A stretch of DNA of 26,953 bases from Verrucomicrobia bacterium UBA740 (GCA_002298665.1 DBKW01000031.1:273-27225); one strand, 5' to 3'; positions 6,165 through 15,041 are shown, numbered from the stretch's first letter. Notes: generated by a model not told the origin, from the sequence alone. Made by a program: numbers and translations.

Positions 6165-8248
6165 GGTTGGAAACCTCCCGTTTGCAAGCGATCGATCCTG
6201 CGCTCCGCTTCCGCCGCGGCGGGCACATCACTCGCCGCGACAAGTTCGAGTATGCGTTCGGCCTGCATCTTCAATCCGCGCTGTTCGAAGTCCTGGGCCA
6301 GATGAAAGGCGGCTTTAACAAAAACCGCACGTGCTGCGTCATCAAACGTTTCGCCGTTGAGGCGGCCGCTACGATAGGCCAAAATCACGCTGGTGTAATA
6401 TTCGTCCCTTGCGGCATCCAGACGTCCCATTTTCTCGAGCGTACGCGCTATCTTGTATGAAACAACCAGACGACGCGAGGGCGTAAGCACCTCGCCCTGC
6501 ACGACCATGTGGTACGCCAACAGTGCTTCCTCGTAACGCGCGGGATTGTCGGCTCCCATGGCGAACAACGCATCCGCTTTCAACATGCGGGCCGCTCGGC
6601 GTTCTCCGAGCGCCTCGGACGGCGAGCCAGAAGCTCTATCCAAGACAAGAATAGCTTCTTCAAAGCGCGCCAAGGCAATCAAAGCTTCGCCTTGCACCAC
6701 ATACGCGCTCGCACGCCCCGGCGCATTGGGCCATTCTTTCAGACGCCAAGTGCTCAGTTTTATCGCGCGCTCAAAGTCACCTTCCGCATATGCGGCGCGC
6801 GCGGCCCAAATTAGTGCTGCGGGTGCGTCTGCACTCGCGGGAGATTCCTTCGCATAATCTTCAAAGAGAGCGGAAGCATCTTTCCATCGCGCCTGGCTAT
6901 AGGCATACTTGGCCAGCCAATGCAAGGCTTTCAAACGTGCCAAAGCGTCTTTTGCATGCAGACTAAGTGTCTGCGCTTTGGCGACAGCTTCCGCATCGCG
7001 GTTAAGTCCATAGAGACACAAAACATCCAAATAGGCCATTTTGTCCGCACAAGAGGGATCTTCTTTCGCAAGTTCGCCAAATATGCGGCGCGCCGCATCA
7101 AATTGGAAAGCTCGATAGAGTTCACGTCCGCGCACTTCCATTTCCTTGTGCTTCAGGAGAACGGCAAGCTTTTTCCCCGCGGGCGTTTCGGGATATTGGG
7201 ATAGGACAAGCCGGTAGCATGCCATGGCTTCATCGGCCCGACCCGCTTCGGCCAATGTGTCGCCACGCGCCAAGGCTATGTTGGCACGCTGCAAAACATT
7301 CGTCGCGCTTTTTTCGGCAGAAAGATAAGCGTCCAACGCCTCGTCGACACGGCCGAGCCGACGGCTAGCCCAGCCCCGGGCTTCCTGGACGGAAGCATTT
7401 TGCGCAAGCGAGGGCCAAATCTCAAGCGCGTTTCGATAGGCTTCAACCGATTCCTCCGCGCGTCCAGCCAACAACGCGGCACGCGCATAGGAAAGGAAAG
7501 CAGGTTGCACATCCGCTCGGTCTGGTTGTTGACGCGCAGCCTCGCGGATGACCCCCGCCGCCAATGTCCATTTGTTTGAATCAGACAAATCGTGCAGAGC
7601 AAGACGAATCTGCAGCTGATTTCGGGCGGCGTCTTGATTGACATGCGCAAGCACATTTGTCATAACCGCACGATCGTCAGTCAGAAGCGCGGCATTTACG
7701 CGCAGGGATTCCGGTGCTGCGTGGTTCTGTGCCTCTGCGCGCCAAATCGCGACGGCCTGGTTCGTTTCGCCGTTTGTATAGGCGGCCTGCGCGGCCAAGA
7801 ATTGCTCTTCGAAGTCGCCTTTCTCCAAAGCGGCCTTGTCGGACCGCGCAAGAGCCTCCTTTGCCCTTCCCTGCTTCAACAGGAGTGCCACCTGCAGAGC
7901 CATCGCGCGTTTCTGTTCCTTCTCCGTAGGAAATGTCGTGTTTCCAAGCACATGGATCGCCTCGTCAACACGCTTCATTTGCGCGAGCGCATAGGCTTGA
8001 TAGATTGCGTACTGCGGACTTTGCAAGCACCCCCACTTTTCGAGGCTGGACAGGATATCGGACCACTTGGACTCTTTCGCATAGCTCTCCAGCGTCACCA
8101 ACCGCCCTTCATCCTGGGGCAGTTCGGCCGCATGTTGGCGGGCAATGGACCATAATCCATCCCGGAGCGCCGCGCGCGCTACCGAAACATCCGTATTCGC
8201 CCAAACCGGCGCGGCGGACAACAGAACTAGCAAAAGCACGTTGCGCAC
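6161..8248 (-). CDS. Large periplasmic tetratricopeptide-repeat protein
   Basis: The 695-residue protein has a signal peptide, MRNVLLLVLLSAAPVWA, with likely cleavage after residue 17. The rest is almost all helical repeats of about 34 residues. Examples are AEESVEAYRNALEIWPSLAQ, VDEALDAYLSAEKSA, ADEAMACYRLVLSQYPETPA and RYEEALLAYHMVVQG. TPR proteins are scaffolds. The tight coupling to exbB and exbD suggests it binds that motor or links it to the outer membrane, much as YbgF/CpoB does for Tol, but this is inference. The start is GTG at 8248, 3 bp after the era stop, with GGAG 11 nt upstream. The protein is far larger than CpoB (about 260 residues). Confidence 0.85.
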   Translation of the reverse strand: MRNVLLLVLLSAAPVWANTDVSVARAALRDGLWSIARQHAAELPQDEGRLVTLESYAKESKWSDILSSLEKWGCLQSPQYAIYQAYALAQMKRVDEAIHVLGNTTFPTEKEQKRAMALQVALLLKQGRAKEALARSDKAALEKGDFEEQFLAAQAAYTNGETNQAVAIWRAEAQNHAAPESLRVNAALLTDDRAVMTNVLAHVNQDAARNQLQIRLALHDLSDSNKWTLAAGVIREAARQQPDRADVQPAFLSYARAALLAGRAEESVEAYRNALEIWPSLAQNASVQEARGWASRRLGRVDEALDAYLSAEKSATNVLQRANIALARGDTLAEAGRADEAMACYRLVLSQYPETPAGKKLAVLLKHKEMEVRGRELYRAFQFDAARRIFGELAKEDPSCADKMAYLDVLCLYGLNRDAEAVAKAQTLSLHAKDALARLKALHWLAKYAYSQARWKDASALFEDYAKESPASADAPAALIWAARAAYAEGDFERAIKLSTWRLKEWPNAPGRASAYVVQGEALIALARFEEAILVLDRASGSPSEALGERRAARMLKADALFAMGADNPARYEEALLAYHMVVQGEVLTPSRRLVVSYKIARTLEKMGRLDAARDEYYTSVILAYRSGRLNGETFDDAARAVFVKAAFHLAQDFEQRGLKMQAERILELVAASDVPAAAEAERRIDRLQTGGFQP

Positions 8249-8251
8249 GTT

Positions 8252-9220
8252 TCAGATCTCTCCGCCAAGATAGCCCATTTCCGCCAGGAGACGCGCGTTC
8301 TCCATCCATCGAGGCTCGACGCGCACCCACATCTCAAGTGCAACCCTCACCTCAAAGATTTCACTCAGTTCTCGCTCGGACGCCTTGCGCACATTCTTGA
8401 GAATCTCCGCGCCACGACCAATGACGATGGGTTTCTGCGAGGGCCTGTTGACCAGTATGTCAACTTTCACATCCCAGCGTCCAGCCGTTTCATGAAGCGC
8501 CTTTACGCAAATGCCGAGTTCATGGGGAATCTCCTGATGCATGCGCAAAAGAAACTTCTCGCGTATGACATCCGCAATAGCCAAACGCCGCGGATAATCC
8601 GTGACAACATCATCCGGGAAGAGCGGTTCGCCTTCATCAGCCAGCGCAAAAAGCGCATCAAGCACCGCCTTCTCTCCGCCTTCCGTCGTCGCAATCGCCT
8701 TTGTCCAGCGCGGTTCGACGGGCATGGGCGGATCGCCTTCTTCCGTTTTAAGGGAAGACTCGTCGAGGGCGGCGCTCCATGCCTCATGATACATCGTCTC
8801 GAAGAAAGGCCTTTTATCCGCCTTGTTCAATACGAAGACCACTTTCCCGGGACGCTCTTTCGCGACTCGTTTCATCCACCCGACATCTTCCATCTGCGGC
8901 TCTTGCGCCGCATCAAACACCACGCAAAGAATGTCCACGCCCGCGGCGCTCCGTCGCGCCATCCGGTTGAGGAGCGTGCCAAGGCGGCCTTCAGCTTTGT
9001 GTAAACCGGGTGTATCGAGCAGAACAAGTTGTCCGCGGGAATCGGACACGATCCCGCGAACCGTATTGCGCGTCGTCTGCTCTACAGGAGAGACGATTGA
9101 AATCTTCTCTCCAACAAGCCGGTTGACCAACGTGGATTTTCCTGCGTTGGTGCGACCGACAATGCCGACAACTGCAACGCGCGCTTTTTCCGCACGCATT
9201 GCTGAAGTTGATTCTACCAT
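8252..9220 (-). CDS. era: GTPase Era, small-subunit ribosome assembly factor
   Basis: The protein has about 322 residues. It binds 16S rRNA and helps mature the 30S subunit. The G1 loop is GRTNAGKST (22-30), the switch region has EQTTRNTVRG, G3 is DTPG and G4 is NKAD. The C-terminal KH domain is shown by EIPHELGICVK, VDILVNRPSQKPIVIGRGAEI and the closing WVRVEPRW. A 20-30-residue insertion, KTEEGDPPMPVEPRW, precedes the fifth G-motif region. Two starts are possible: GTG at 9226, which overlaps the glyA stop, or ATG at 9220, which is 2 nt past it. ATG is preferred here, but neither has a good ribosome-binding site. Confidence 0.94.
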   Translation of the reverse strand: MVESTSAMRAEKARVAVVGIVGRTNAGKSTLVNRLVGEKISIVSPVEQTTRNTVRGIVSDSRGQLVLLDTPGLHKAEGRLGTLLNRMARRSAAGVDILCVVFDAAQEPQMEDVGWMKRVAKERPGKVVFVLNKADKRPFFETMYHEAWSAALDESSLKTEEGDPPMPVEPRWTKAIATTEGGEKAVLDALFALADEGEPLFPDDVVTDYPRRLAIADVIREKFLLRMHQEIPHELGICVKALHETAGRWDVKVDILVNRPSQKPIVIGRGAEILKNVRKASERELSEIFEVRVALEMWVRVEPRWMENARLLAEMGYLGGEI

Positions 9221-9222
9221 AA

Positions 9223-10902
9223 TCACGGAACAGGGAATGCGAGCGCGAGGGTTTTCGCTTCACGTTTAACACGTGCTTGAATCTCCGTATCGCCAATGCA
9301 ATCCAACACATCCGCAATCCATGTGCCGATCTTGATCATTTCCGGCTCCTTCATGCCGCGCGTTGTCACGGAAGCCGTGCCAACCCGTATACCTGAAGTC
9401 CGGAAAGGCGATTCGGTATCATACGGAATCGCATTCTTGTTGACCACGATACCTGCCGCATCAAGTGCCGCGGCCGCCTCTTTGCCGGTAATGCTCTTGG
9501 ATGTCTTGACGTCCACGAGGAAGAGGTGGTTGTCTGTCCCGCCCGAGACGATACGATATCCGCGATCTTGGACCGTCTTGCACAAGACCTGACAATTCTT
9601 GACGACCTGTTGCGCGTACCCCTTCTTCTCCGGCATCATCCATTCGCGGAAACACACAGCCTTCGCCGCTATGATATTCTCGAGCGGGCCGCCTTGCATG
9701 CCAGGGAAAACCGCAGAGTCGAGTGCCTTTGCCCACTTTTCCTTGCATAGGACAAGTCCGCCGCGGGGACCGCCCAACGTCTTATGGGTTGTGCTTGTCA
9801 CGAAATCCGCATAGGGGACGGGGCTTTCATGGGCGCCGCCGGCGACAAGACCCGCAATATGCGCCATATCAACCATCATAATGCATCCGGCTTTGTCGCA
9901 AATCTCGCGAATGCGCTTGAAGTCGATTGCGCGCGGATAGGCCGAGGCTCCCGAAAGCAAGATTTTCGGGCGCACTTCCAAGGCCTGCTTCTCCAAGACG
10001 TCATAATCCAGACGCTCGGTCTTACGGTCGACAGAATAGGGGACGATCGTGTAGATCTTGCCGGAGAAATTGACGGGCGAACCGTGCGAAAGGTGCCCGC
10101 CCTGGTCCAGCGAAAGCGACATGATCGTATCGCCCGGCTTGATTGTGGCAAAATAGACCGCCATGTTGGCTGCGCTGCCGCAGTGGGGCTGAACATTGGC
10201 ATGCTCGGCACCAAAAAGTTCGCACGCGCGCTTGCGCGCCAACTCTTCCGCGCAATCCACAGGAATACAGCCCGAATACCACCGCTTGCCCGGATACCCC
10301 TCGGCATATTTGTTCATCAAAACCGAGCCGGCCGCCTCGCGACAGGCGCGCGATGAAGTGTTTTCGGACGCGATAAGATTGATTTCCGTGTCTTCCTGTT
10401 CGGTCTGTGCGCGAATGGCGGCAAACACTTCGGGGTCGTCATGCAGCAAGCCCGAGGCGTCCGACAAACGCATGGCGCGCTCCAACTTGGCGCGCCGGCG
10501 CACATGGCGCTCGCTCATATCCACGGGCGTGGAAATAAAGGCTTTCGCCATCTCCAACGCGTAACTGTCCGAAATCGCATCCGCGCCCAAGCACAAAACA
10601 TTCGCGCCGTTGTGCTGGCGCGTAAGGATTGCCGCGGAAACCGTCGTGCAAAGCGATGCGCGCACGTTCTGGAAGCGATTGGCCGCCATGCTCATGCCTA
10701 TTCCTGTACGGCAAATAAGGATGCCGAAATCAACAGTCCCGCCAGCTACATCCAATGCGACGAGATCTGCATAGTCCGGATAGTCGCAACTCGTCTTGTC
10801 TGCGGGCCCTCTGTCAACAACCGTTGCAACGGACGCAAGCCCGGCAACAAGTTTGGCCTTTAAATCAACTCCGCCATGGTCGGATGCAATTGCTATTTTC
10901 AT
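9223..10902 (-). CDS. rpiB-glyA: Fusion of ribose-5-phosphate isomerase B and serine hydroxymethyltransferase
   Basis: One unbroken 559-residue frame joins two enzymes. Residues 1-145 are RpiB (ribose 5-phosphate to ribulose 5-phosphate): SDHGG at 7-11, the active-site Cys64 in ICRTGIGMSMAANRF, and RQHNGANVL with His97. Residues 150-559 are GlyA, the PLP enzyme that converts serine and tetrahydrofolate to glycine and methylene-THF: LIASEN (176-181), the HCGSAAN loop, DMAHIAGLVAGG and the PLP lysine Lys374 in TTHKTLGGPRGG. Both halves have normal length and intact motifs, joined by only a few residues near 146-155. The ATG at 10902 is chosen because the RpiB strand starts there and GGA sits about 8 nt upstream. 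It is the first gene of the long operon. Confidence 0.93.
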   Translation of the reverse strand: MKIAIASDHGGVDLKAKLVAGLASVATVVDRGPADKTSCDYPDYADLVALDVAGGTVDFGILICRTGIGMSMAANRFQNVRASLCTTVSAAILTRQHNGANVLCLGADAISDSYALEMAKAFISTPVDMSERHVRRRAKLERAMRLSDASGLLHDDPEVFAAIRAQTEQEDTEINLIASENTSSRACREAAGSVLMNKYAEGYPGKRWYSGCIPVDCAEELARKRACELFGAEHANVQPHCGSAANMAVYFATIKPGDTIMSLSLDQGGHLSHGSPVNFSGKIYTIVPYSVDRKTERLDYDVLEKQALEVRPKILLSGASAYPRAIDFKRIREICDKAGCIMMVDMAHIAGLVAGGAHESPVPYADFVTSTTHKTLGGPRGGLVLCKEKWAKALDSAVFPGMQGGPLENIIAAKAVCFREWMMPEKKGYAQQVVKNCQVLCKTVQDRGYRIVSGGTDNHLFLVDVKTSKSITGKEAAAALDAAGIVVNKNAIPYDTESPFRTSGIRVGTASVTTRGMKEPEMIKIGTWIADVLDCIGDTEIQARVKREAKTLALAFPVP

Positions 10903-10951
10903 AGAGAATTCCTTTGCTTTCTGTATTCTGATATGACTTAGACTGCGTACT

Positions 10952-10957
10952 ATTATA
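10952..10957 (-). promoter_or_regulatory. Promoter -10 box for the rpiB-glyA operon
   Basis: On the minus strand TTGCTATAAT forms an extended -10 box (TGC then TATAAT), about 50 nt before the ATG at 10902. A TTGCGC lies upstream (10978-10983), but the spacer is 20 bp, so the extended -10 is the stronger argument. This promoter would serve the ten genes down to pilD. Confidence 0.55.
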
Positions 10958-10959
10958 GC

Positions 10960-10977
10960 AAAAAAACAGACACTGTT
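10960..10977 (-). terminator. Possible weak intrinsic terminator of the mla operon
   Basis: On the minus strand AACAG-TGT-CTGTT is followed by a run of T, giving a 5-bp stem and a U tract about 60 nt after the 11039 gene. The stem is weak, and the U tract runs directly into the rpiB-glyA -10 box. Confidence 0.3.
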
Positions 10978-11038
10978 GCGCAAAAATCCTATCTACTTCA
11001 CATCAAATGAGATTTTTCACGCATTTTACATTCTCGCA

Positions 11039-11755
11039 TTATAAATCGGAAGGCAGCGGTGCCAAGCCCATTCCTTTCAACCGTACATTCAAATCGCGCC
11101 GCACCCGTCCGCGCTGTTCGGGAGACGCGTGCAAATAGGTGGTGCGCGCCTTCTCGCCCAATGCTCGCTCGCGCGCTTGACGCTCATCCAGCAACTGAAA
11201 GTAATCGGCGAGATTCCCTCCTTCGTAGATATATTCCAAGAGCTCCCGACGCATTGTCTTTACGATTTCACGCAGTTGCTCCAGTTCAGGGCGCGTGTCC
11301 ACCATTAATGTTACAGGACCGAGAAGATCTTTTTCAGTAAGCGTTGTTATTTCTTTTTCAATGTCCGCAGGGACTACAACATTCCAGCCGGGCTGGGCGT
11401 AAAGCGCCAATGCCCCGTCCAGACGATTTGAAAACACGCCATCCCATCCATTCATAACGCCGTGCGCGATAAATGAAGAGTCTCCTACGAGTTGTTCTCG
11501 CATTCCCCGCACGGTAAGCGTCTCGGGATCGCGCAATGCCGTGTAAATAAGAGATCCGATTGCCGCAATGACCAGAAGCGCGACAGCCGCGCCAGCCACC
11601 CAAGGTCGCCAACGCGGCGGATCTTCCCCTATAACGCGAAATGGTCGGATCCCCCGCAGGCGGAGAAGCGTGTAGACCTCCGCGCGGCTAGGCGCTTTGA
11701 TCGTCCCTGACCGATTCTCGTTGTTTTTTGTCTGATAGAAATACTGATAAGTCAC
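11039..11755 (-). CDS. Unknown membrane protein with a PilC/GspF-like N-terminal segment
   Basis: This 238-residue protein is not assigned to a known family. Residues 1-43 (YQYFYQTKNNE...SGTIKAPSRAEVYTLLRLRGIRPFRV) resemble the N-terminal extension of type II secretion/type IV pilus platform proteins, which reads roughly Y-x-Y-x-A...G-x-I-x-A...L-x-x-x-G-x-x-P. A single transmembrane helix spans residues 52-72. The remaining 165 residues are soluble, with GWNVVVPADIEKEITTLTEKD and a charged helical end (LLDERQARERALGEKAR). No GspF membrane domains follow. It is the last gene of the pcnB-mla transcription unit, 31 bp after mlaD, so a role at the envelope is plausible but unproven. Confidence 0.7.
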   Translation of the reverse strand: MTYQYFYQTKNNENRSGTIKAPSRAEVYTLLRLRGIRPFRVIGEDPPRWRPWVAGAAVALLVIAAIGSLIYTALRDPETLTVRGMREQLVGDSSFIAHGVMNGWDGVFSNRLDGALALYAQPGWNVVVPADIEKEITTLTEKDLLGPVTLMVDTRPELEQLREIVKTMRRELLEYIYEGGNLADYFQLLDERQARERALGEKARTTYLHASPEQRGRVRRDLNVRLKGMGLAPLPSDL

Positions 11756-11786
11756 CGAAAAAATTCCTTTAAGATCAAACTCTCAA

Positions 11787-12779
11787 TCAGAGAGCTCCTG
11801 TAGCCAAAGAACTAAAGGTCGATATAGGGGTTGTATCGCGATAATTATCGATGACTTGCCGAATATCTTTAACAAGTCCGTTCACTTCATCGTAAAGCTC
11901 CGCATCGGACATCAATTTCCCTAGCGTCCCCTCGCCATTCTTCAATCTATCCGAAACGGCGTTGAGTGTATCCAGCAATTTGTTCGCTTTCGCGAATGTT
12001 TCCCTCGCATCGAATGTCTCGCATGCTTTTCTAAATGCCGCGATGGACGACTCGAGGTCACGCGCAAGAGGGTCGTCCTCGGACAGGAGACGTCCTAGCA
12101 AGCCCTTGCCGTCTTTCAGCCGTTCAGAAATATCACGCGCATTTGCCAGCATGACTTTTGCATTGTCCAAGGCGTCCTTGAGACTGTCATAGACTGTCGA
12201 ATCAGATGACATCAACTTGCCCAGCGTCCCCTCGCCACGTTCAAGCCGCGCGGCCAATGCACGTACCGACACGGAGGCTTCGGCAAGATTCGTGATGATT
12301 GTTCGCAACTCGGGGCCCGCCACGGCCGCATTTAAATTCCGCGCGATTTCAGACACGTCCCGCATCCAGTCGCTTGGTTTCTCGCCCACAAAATGCGTCG
12401 AAACAAGCGGCAACGGATTCCCTTTCCCTTCTTCAAGGAGGAGGTAATTGCCGCCAAGCATGGATAGATTTCGTATGCCAATCTGATAACCATCTCGCAA
12501 AACGACGTTCTCGTCGATCTCGATTGTTACGACTAGATTGCTGGGCGTGAGGGCGATGTCTTCCACCGCACCGACTTTTGTTCCGCGGTACATGACCGAA
12601 TCGCTCGCCTTAAGCCCCCCGACATCCTCAAACACGACCTGCATCCTTGTTTTTTTACGGCCCCAAAGGACATCCACGCCAGAGATCACAATCGTGAAGT
12701 AGACGAGCACGCCCAACACGGCGAGCATGAAAAGACCGACTACGGCCTCAGAAAAAACATCTTTCTTTCGCGAATTCAT
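11787..12779 (-). CDS. mlaD: MlaD-type MCE-domain lipid-transport protein
   Basis: The 330-residue protein is the substrate-binding ring subunit of an MCE-type lipid ABC transporter. A signal-anchor helix is at 12-34. The MCE domain follows (about 43-117), with FEDVGGLKASDSVMYRGTKVG and the LSMLGGNYLLLEEG end. The C-terminal part is helical and holds three copies of a motif like LxxGxGxLGxLxS (around 179-191, 221-233 and 279-291), common in long MlaD relatives. The ATG at 12779 is chosen over the one at 12785 because AAGGAG lies 7 nt before it and it overlaps the mlaF stop as ATGA. No MlaC is encoded next to it. Confidence 0.9.
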   Translation of the reverse strand: MNSRKKDVFSEAVVGLFMLAVLGVLVYFTIVISGVDVLWGRKKTRMQVVFEDVGGLKASDSVMYRGTKVGAVEDIALTPSNLVVTIEIDENVVLRDGYQIGIRNLSMLGGNYLLLEEGKGNPLPLVSTHFVGEKPSDWMRDVSEIARNLNAAVAGPELRTIITNLAEASVSVRALAARLERGEGTLGKLMSSDSTVYDSLKDALDNAKVMLANARDISERLKDGKGLLGRLLSEDDPLARDLESSIAAFRKACETFDARETFAKANKLLDTLNAVSDRLKNGEGTLGKLMSDAELYDEVNGLVKDIRQVIDNYRDTTPISTFSSLATGAL

Positions 12780-13519
12780 AACCATTCTCCTTTAGCCGCG
12801 GCTAAAAACGCCCGCGCCTCGGGTTGAGATGAACGCTTAAACTCTTCCGGCGTTGCACAAACGACACATCGTCCCTTGTCCAAGAGCATGATGTGGTTGG
12901 CCAGCGCCAGCGCCGCCCCTATATCATGCGTCACGACTACGGAAGTAATTGAGCGCGTTCTATTCAGTTTTACAATAAGTTCGTTGATTGTAGCCGCTGT
13001 TACGGGATCAAGTCCACTCGTAGGCTCATCATAAAGAATAACATCCGATTTGCGGACAATCGCGCGCGCCAAGCCTGCGCGCTTCTGCATGCCACCGGAA
13101 ATCTCGGAAGGATATTTCTCGGCCGCGTTCGTAAGCCCCACGGCGGCAAGCGCCTCCGCCGTTCGTTGAGCTATTTCATCTTCAGAAAGCGCGGTGGTCT
13201 CTCGCAGCGGCAGGGCCACATTGTCCCAGACTGTCATCCATGCCAACAGGGCCCCGCTTTGGAAGAGATAACCTATTCGGCTGCGGATATGCGACAACTC
13301 TTTCCCGCAGCTCGCCGAAACATCCTTGCCCTCAAACAAAACCCGTCCCGAAGTGGGAGACAAAAGCCGGACAATGTGCTTGAGCGCGACGGACTTTCCT
13401 GTCCCCGATCGTCCCACAATGCAAAAAATCTCTCCAGGTTCAACCGAGAAGGAAAGTCCATCCAACACAGTTACGCCATTGAACTTCTTAACAACATTCT
13501 CGAATGCGATTAGCGGCAT
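12776..13519 (-). CDS. mlaF: MlaF-type ABC transporter ATP-binding protein
   Basis: The 247-residue ATPase powers the MCE lipid transporter from the cytosolic face. Walker A is GRSGTGKS (36-43), the Q-loop is in YLFQSGAL, the signature is SGGMQKR, Walker B is VILYDEPTSGLDP and the switch histidine is in VVTHD. The SGALLAWMTVWDNVALPL stretch and the SGGMQKRAGLARA form are typical of MlaF/Ttg2A. GAGGAAGG sits 6 nt before the ATG. It lies 12 bp after mlaE and overlaps mlaD. Confidence 0.95.
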   Translation of the reverse strand: MPLIAFENVVKKFNGVTVLDGLSFSVEPGEIFCIVGRSGTGKSVALKHIVRLLSPTSGRVLFEGKDVSASCGKELSHIRSRIGYLFQSGALLAWMTVWDNVALPLRETTALSEDEIAQRTAEALAAVGLTNAAEKYPSEISGGMQKRAGLARAIVRKSDVILYDEPTSGLDPVTAATINELIVKLNRTRSITSVVVTHDIGAALALANHIMLLDKGRCVVCATPEEFKRSSQPEARAFLAAAKGEWL

Positions 13520-13531
13520 GCCAAGCCTTCC

Positions 13532-14350
13532 TCACTGATAGCAGATACGCGTTATCATGTAACCCAACATGAGAATCAACAGAAAGGATAAAATCACGCT
13601 GCGTTGGGTCGAACGCCCCACGCCAGTCGCACCCCGGACCGCCGCAAACCCCTGTGCACAAGACACGCCCCCAATGACAAGCGCAAACACAAGGGCTTTC
13701 AGCAACCCTACAAAAAGATCCTTTGGCTCCGCTATCGAAATCGCGCTGGACATATATTGGCGAAAATCGACTCCCAATTGCGTAACGCCGACAAGACCTC
13801 CCCCCATGGTTCCGACCGCGCAGCAATAGAACGCGAGCAAAGGCGCCATCAGAATAAGTGCGCCCAAACGCGGAGCTGCCAAAAACCTCACAGGCGAAAT
13901 GGACATGATCTCCAACGCCGCGATTTCATCATTCGTCTTCATCGTGCCCAGCTCGGCCGCAATGGCCGACCCCACGCATGCGGCAAGACACATTCCACAG
14001 CTAAACGGTGCGATCTCGCGAATGAGTGAAAGCATGACCGCGGCGCCTAAATAGATTTCTTGATTGAAACGACGCAGTTCAAGACCTATTTGAAGAGCTA
14101 GAATCATGCCCGTAAAAAGCGAAACAACGCTTACCACGGGCAAAACCTGTATGCCCGTGACATAAAGTTGATGCATGAGATCAGCCCGCCCACGCGACTT
14201 GCAAATTACGCGCGGCAAACTCGCTAGTGCGCCGCCCAGAATGCGGAAAGCCCAGCCAAGACGTGCTGGGATTTCAACTAATCGCTGGACCAACCCACGT
14301 TCAAATCGACGCGGCAACTCGTCCCATAACGGCTCTCTGACAACCGTCAT
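13532..14350 (-). CDS. mlaE: MlaE-type ABC transporter permease
   Basis: The 272-residue inner-membrane permease belongs to the MCE lipid transporter. Five to six hydrophobic helices are visible after an amphipathic N-terminus. The family core reads AAELGTMKTNDEIAALEIMS followed by PVRFLAAPRLGA, the coupling segment conserved in MlaE/TtgB/TGD1 proteins. GVSCAQGF and STQRSV near the C-terminus also match. AGGAG lies 3 nt before the ATG. With mlaF and mlaD it gives a complete inner-membrane FED core; mlaB, mlaC and mlaA are absent from the window. Confidence 0.94.
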   Translation of the reverse strand: MTVVREPLWDELPRRFERGLVQRLVEIPARLGWAFRILGGALASLPRVICKSRGRADLMHQLYVTGIQVLPVVSVVSLFTGMILALQIGLELRRFNQEIYLGAAVMLSLIREIAPFSCGMCLAACVGSAIAAELGTMKTNDEIAALEIMSISPVRFLAAPRLGALILMAPLLAFYCCAVGTMGGGLVGVTQLGVDFRQYMSSAISIAEPKDLFVGLLKALVFALVIGGVSCAQGFAAVRGATGVGRSTQRSVILSFLLILMLGYMITRICYQ

Positions 14351-14363
14351 ACGCTCCTATAAC

Positions 14364-15041
14364 CTACTTCTTTTCAGACTCTAGAGTCTTCAGCACATCC
14401 GTCACGGCATCCTTTTTCTGTGCGGTAGCGAATGTCACGCCCCGTTTGACAAGGTCGCGGGTTTCCAAAAGGCGAATACGCGCCACGGGGTCCGCCACGA
14501 ACTCTTTGTCTAAGGCGTCCAGTCTCTCTAGCGCCTCAGCCTTCTTTCCTTTTGCCGCGAGCGTACGTACGACTCCCAAGCGAGCGGTCAAGGACAAAAA
14601 ACTTTTCGGCTTTGACTCGGCAAACGCTTGATAGGCTTCCAATGCTTCATCCGGACGCCCCAATGCCTCGAGGCACGCGGCGCGCCCAACTGCCGGAACA
14701 TCGGCAAACCCCTCCGGCGGATTGTCTTTAAGCTCTTCATAAATGGCCAACGCGGCTTCGTAGTCGCCTTTGTTATATAGAGCGGAAGCCAAACGCATCT
14801 TCAACGCAGGTCCCGCGGCGGATCCTTCGTAGGCGCTTGAGGATTCCTGCAGTTCCTCGACTGTCGTCGCGGCAAGAAGCGCTTCCGAAGCGGAAGCCTT
14901 GCGAGCAGCCCGCAAATGCGTGAAACCAAAATAGCCGCCGACGACAAGCAACGCGAGTACGCCCCACAATACAGTCGATTTGCCATCTTTTTCCCACCAC
15001 TCAATCAAGGGGATGAGTTCGACAGGTACGGACTTCTTCAT
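14364..15041 (-). CDS. YfgM-like membrane-anchored TPR protein
   Basis: The 225-residue protein has a short cytosolic N-terminus (PVELIPLIEWWEKDGKS), one transmembrane helix at about 23-42 and a periplasmic helical-repeat region. The architecture matches YfgM/TPR_21 proteins, which in E. coli associate with the SecYEG translocon and PpiD. Repeats are visible as ALYNKGDYEAALAIYEELKD and EALGRPDEALEAYQAFAESK. The family call rests on layout more than on diagnostic residues. The start overlaps the pcnB stop as ATGA, and mlaE follows after 13 bp. Confidence 0.72.
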   Translation of the reverse strand: MKKSVPVELIPLIEWWEKDGKSTVLWGVLALLVVGGYFGFTHLRAARKASASEALLAATTVEELQESSSAYEGSAAGPALKMRLASALYNKGDYEAALAIYEELKDNPPEGFADVPAVGRAACLEALGRPDEALEAYQAFAESKPKSFLSLTARLGVVRTLAAKGKKAEALERLDALDKEFVADPVARIRLLETRDLVKRGVTFATAQKKDAVTDVLKTLESEKK

